Shown: one piece after another, positions 60,866 to 64,000 of the stretch
How positions within the stretch are numbered: position 1 is the stretch's first letter
Layout: the number at the start of each line of letters is the position of its first letter
Assembly: GCF_026627425.1 (NCBI RefSeq)
Contig: NZ_JAPNLH010000005.1
Span: forward strand, 124,001 to 188,000
Direction: 5' to 3'
DNA length: 64,000 nt
Source of the DNA: Arthrobacter endolithicus
GTDB lineage: Bacteria; Actinomycetota; Actinomycetes; Actinomycetales; Micrococcaceae
Translations under genes and position numbers: made by a program
The notes under the pieces: generated by a model
Told to the model about the DNA's origin: nothing
Seen by the model: the letters and a program-made list of their open reading frames with translations, nothing else
Database searches by the model: none

Positions 60866-63800
60866 CTAGATCAGCGCGTCCGAGAGGTGGTTCGGCGTAC
60901 CAAAGCGGTGGGCGGTGATGCTGATGGCCTGTTCGCGCAGGAACGGCAGCAGCTCGATCCGCCCGGCCGGAGTCACCGGGCTGTGATACACCGCCACATC
61001 CGGCCGCCCGCCGAGGGCACCGGCCAGGGCTACGGCGTCCCCGCCGATGAGCCGGATGCGCCCGGCACCGAGCCGTGCCGCGGTTGCCAGCCAGCCGTCG
61101 TCGTCCTCCACCCGCACGCGGACGCCGTGCTCCGCCAGGACGGCGGCGACGGCAGAGGGGAGTACGACGGCGGAGGAAACGGTCAGCGCCGATCCGGCCA
61201 GCAGGCCCGCGGACAGCACCCGGAGCAGGGATACCAGCGGCTCGCCCGCACTGAGCCGGACGGTGACGGGAACCGGGCGGTAGCGGAAGATATTTCGCTC
61301 CGCGATGAGGCCCGAAACGTCCTTGCTGGTGCCGAATTCCTGGGCCCAGGCCGCGGCATCGCTGTGCAGCGCCGCTGCCAGCGCTTCGCTCTCCGCGTCC
61401 GACACAGAGGTTTTCGAGCCGCTTCGTACTGCGCCGAGCAGCGCGGCTGCCACGTCCGGGAGTTTGCCGCCGGGAGTACCGCCGGTGCCCGTCGTGGGAG
61501 CCGGTTCGGCCGGAACCCAGCTGCCCAGCCCCATCAGGTAGTTAGGGCCGCCGGCCTTGCCGCCTGCGCCGACGGCGGATTTCTTCCAGCCGCCGAACGG
61601 CTGGCGGCGGACAATCGCGCCGGTGATTGAGCGGTTTACGTACAGGTTTCCGCCCTCGATGGTCTCCAGCCAGGTGCCGATCTCCGCGGAGTCCAGCGAA
61701 TGCAGCCCGGAGGTGAGTCCGTACTCGATCTGGTTCGTCATTGCGATCGCCTCTTCAAGAGTTGCTGCGGTCATCACGCCCAGCACCGGCCCGAAGAATT
61801 CCGTGAGATGGAAGTACGAACCGCGACGCACCCCGGAGCGCACGCCCGGGGACCACAGCCGGCCGTCGGCATCGAGCTTCTCCGGCTTGACGGCCCAGCT
61901 TTCCCCCTCGCCCAGCGTGGTGAGGGCGTTGAGCAGCTTGCCCTTGGCCGGTTCAATAATCGGCCCCATCTGCACGGTTGCGTCCGACGGGAAGCCCACT
62001 TTCAGCGAACGCACAGCATCCACCAACTGATGATGGAAGCGCTTGGAGGTGGCAACACTGCCCACCAGAATCACCAGCGAGGCGGCGGAGCATTTCTGCC
62101 CGGCGTGTCCGAAGGCGGAGGAGACAACATCCTTGGCCGCGAGGTCCAGATCGGCGCTCGGCGTAATAATGATGGCGTTTTTTCCGGAGGTCTCGGCCAG
62201 CAGCGGCAGGTCGGTGCGGAAGCTGCGGAATAGTTCAGCGGTTTCATAGCCACCGGTCAGGATTACCCGGTCCACGCTGGGATGCGCCACCAGTTGCTGC
62301 CCCAACTCGCGCTCGCCTAGCTGGACCAGTGCCAGCACCTCGCGGGGCACGCCGGCTTCCCAGAGTGCCTCCACCATGGCGGCACCGGAACGGCGGGCCT
62401 GAGTTGCCGGCTTGATAACGACGGCGGAGCCCGCGGCGAGCGCTGCCAGTGTCGAGCCCGCCGGAATGGCCACCGGAAAATTCCACGGCGGCGTCACCAC
62501 GGTGACACGGGCCGGAACGAAGGTGGCACCGTCGACCGCGTCCAGGTCCTTGGCTCGCTCCGCGTAGAAATGGGCAAAGTCAATAGCCTCGCTGACCTCG
62601 GGATCACCCTGGTCAATGGTCTTGCCGGTTTCAGCGGCCATCACTTCGATCAGGTCCGCGCGGCGGGCTTCCAGCGCATCTCCGGCGCGGTGCAGAATGG
62701 CAGCACGCTCGGCGCCGCTGAGCGCCCCCCAGGCCTTGCCGTGCTCCGCGGCGGTGTTGAGCACAGCATTCAGCGCCGGCTCGTCGGTGATCATCGCGGC
62801 CTGCACCGCTGCGTTCCCCAATGTGGAGGAAGGAACGCGGTCCAGGATGGCCCGGCCCCATGTCCGGTTTGCCGGCAGAGCCGGATCCGTGTCAGCGGTG
62901 TTTTCGAAACCCTCCGACGGTGCCGCGGCCGCTTTCCGGCTGCGGTCCTGGGTGCGGTTAGGCCCGGGAACGGTGTCATCCAGGTTGGCCAGAGAGGCCA
63001 GGAATCGCTGCTTCTCGCGTTCGAAGAGGGCCTCGTTCTCGGTGAGCTCGAAGACAGCGGACATGAAGTTGTCCTGGCTGGCGCCCTCCTCGAGGCGGCG
63101 GATCAGATAGGCGATGGCGACGTCGAACTCCGCCGGGTGGACCACCGGCGTGTACAGCAGCAGCCTTCCCACGTCCTTGCGCACCACCTCGGCTTGGCCC
63201 GTGGCCATACCCAGAAGCATCTCAAACTCAATGCCCGCCGTTACCCCGCGCTGCTGTGCCAGCAGCCAGGCGAAGGCGACATCAAAGAGGTTGTGGCCCG
63301 CCACGCCGATCCGGACCGCGTCAATATGCTCGGCCGTCAGCGCATAATTGATGACGCGCTTGTAATTGGTGTCCGAATCCTGTTTGCTCCCCCAGGTTGC
63401 CAGCGGCCAGTCATGGATGGACGCCTCCACCTGCTCCATCGGCAGGTTCGCGCCCTTTACCACGCGCACTTTGATCGGAGCGCCGCCGCGTGCCCGGCGC
63501 GCGGTGGCCCACTCCTGAAGCTGCATCATGGCGGCGAGGGCGTCGGGCAGGTAGGCCTGAAGCACAATCCCGGCCTCCAGGTTCTGGAATTCCGGCCTGT
63601 CCAGGATCCGGGTAAAGACCGCGATCGTCAGGCTCAGGTCCTTGTATTCTTCCATGTCCAAATTGATGAACTTGGGTTTCGGGAAGGACGCCGCCAGCCG
63701 GTACAACGGGGTCAGCTTGTCCACCACGTGCTCCACCGCCTGGTCAAAGGCCCACAGGGAATGCGGGGCGACGGTGGAGGATTCCTTGATCGAGACGTAG

Positions 63801-64000
63801 TCCACGTCCGGCCGGGACAGCAGCTTCAATGTGCCCTCCAGCCGGCGCTGCGCCTCGTGCTCGCCCAGCACGGCTTCGCCGAGCAGGTTAATGTTCAGGT
63901 CCACGCCGTCCCGGCGGATCCCCGCGATGGCGGGGCCCAGCTTGGCGTCGGTGGCATCCACAATCAGGTGACCGACCATCTCGCGCAGCACGCGGCGGGC
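60866..64000 (-). CDS. putA: Bifunctional proline dehydrogenase / glutamate-semialdehyde dehydrogenase PutA (5' end outside window)
   Basis: Oxidises proline to glutamate in two steps. 1044 residues are visible; the start lies beyond 64000. The proline dehydrogenase barrel is seen in VDYVSIKESSTVAPHSLWAF, INLDMEEYKDL, RVVKGANLPMEQ and the C-terminal barrel part; the aldehyde dehydrogenase in TPPWNFPVAIPAGS, LAETSGKNAIII (Glu) and HAGQKCSAAS (catalytic Cys). A further 180 residues after the second enzyme (from about KLPDVAAALLG) resemble the extra C-terminal domain of long PutA types. No DNA-binding N-terminus can be judged. Confidence 0.94.
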   Translation of the reverse strand, partial: ARRVLREMVGHLIVDATDAKLGPAIAGIRRDGVDLNINLLGEAVLGEHEAQRRLEGTLKLLSRPDVDYVSIKESSTVAPHSLWAFDQAVEHVVDKLTPLYRLAASFPKPKFINLDMEEYKDLSLTIAVFTRILDRPEFQNLEAGIVLQAYLPDALAAMMQLQEWATARRARGGAPIKVRVVKGANLPMEQVEASIHDWPLATWGSKQDSDTNYKRVINYALTAEHIDAVRIGVAGHNLFDVAFAWLLAQQRGVTAGIEFEMLLGMATGQAEVVRKDVGRLLLYTPVVHPAEFDVAIAYLIRRLEEGASQDNFMSAVFELTENEALFEREKQRFLASLANLDDTVPGPNRTQDRSRKAAAAPSEGFENTADTDPALPANRTWGRAILDRVPSSTLGNAAVQAAMITDEPALNAVLNTAAEHGKAWGALSGAERAAILHRAGDALEARRADLIEVMAAETGKTIDQGDPEVSEAIDFAHFYAERAKDLDAVDGATFVPARVTVVTPPWNFPVAIPAGSTLAALAAGSAVVIKPATQARRSGAAMVEALWEAGVPREVLALVQLGERELGQQLVAHPSVDRVILTGGYETAELFRSFRTDLPLLAETSGKNAIIITPSADLDLAAKDVVSSAFGHAGQKCSAASLVILVGSVATSKRFHHQLVDAVRSLKVGFPSDATVQMGPIIEPAKGKLLNALTTLGEGESWAVKPEKLDADGRLWSPGVRSGVRRGSYFHLTEFFGPVLGVMTAATLEEAIAMTNQIEYGLTSGLHSLDSAEIGTWLETIEGGNLYVNRSITGAIVRRQPFGGWKKSAVGAGGKAGGPNYLMGLGSWVPAEPAPTTGTGGTPGGKLPDVAAALLGAVRSGSKTSVSDAESEALAAALHSDAAAWAQEFGTSKDVSGLIAERNIFRYRPVPVTVRLSAGEPLVSLLRVLSAGLLAGSALTVSSAVVLPSAVAAVLAEHGVRVRVEDDDGWLATAARLGAGRIRLIGGDAVALAGALGGRPDVAVYHSPVTPAGRIELLPFLREQAISITAHRFGTPNHLSDALI

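Overview
The window reads as chromosomal DNA of a high-GC Gram-positive bacterium, most likely a member of the Micrococcaceae (Arthrobacter in the broad sense). The evidence is the secE-nusG-rplK order next to tRNA-Trp, a NusG with a long acidic N-terminus, a mycothiol synthase gene, a GlnR-type orphan regulator, fused MutT1 (Nudix plus histidine phosphatase) beside polyphosphate kinase, a Ku/LigD end-joining pair, an Rpf-LysM protein, and many GTG starts. No rRNA genes, complete insertion sequences, phage genes or CRISPR arrays were seen.

Left part (1-27.9 kb). rplK (cut by the window edge), nusG, secE and tRNA-Trp lie on the minus strand. They are followed by an aspartate-type aminotransferase, a phosphofructokinase and a GNAT protein. 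A minus-strand set runs from a membrane protein through a 37-residue membrane microprotein, a nitrobindin-like protein and YgfZ to an efflux pump, and is divergent from the GlnR-like regulator. A sugar/organic-acid style island follows: an MHS-family permease divergent from a response regulator, a histidine kinase and a TAXI lipoprotein whose reading frames overlap. Next comes mshD-ppk-mutT1-thyA-dfrA-asd on the plus strand: redox thiol, polyphosphate, nucleotide-pool cleaning, dTMP and folate, and aspartate-family amino acids. A winged-helix protein, a fatty-acid desaturase, murB and two hot-dog dehydratase genes complete this part.

Middle part (28-45 kb). ligD and ku are divergent and together form a two-gene non-homologous end-joining system. 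Directly after ku comes a three-gene overlapping set: an acyl-CoA-dehydrogenase-like protein, a PIG-L deacetylase fused to a NodS-like methyltransferase, and a family 2 glycosyltransferase. The enzyme classes resemble those that modify lipo-chitooligosaccharides, and I consider this the best candidate for an undescribed pathway here. Then follow two alpha/beta hydrolases, a TetR regulator divergent from an efflux pump with a tandem 21-bp operator, small DUF genes, a CitE-like lyase, another efflux pump, a Na+/H+ antiporter, and tRNA-Met and tRNA-Thr.

Right part (45-64 kb). A YbaK deacylase, a DEAD-box helicase with a long upstream region, a MOSC protein, a PadR-controlled efflux pump, KdpE/KdpD without the pump genes, a short-chain dehydrogenase, an amidohydrolase, an Rpf-LysM resuscitation factor with a structured leader, a metB-cbs transsulfuration pair, and putA (cut at its 5' end by the window).

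All product names come from reading the translations and recalling family motifs; no database search was run.
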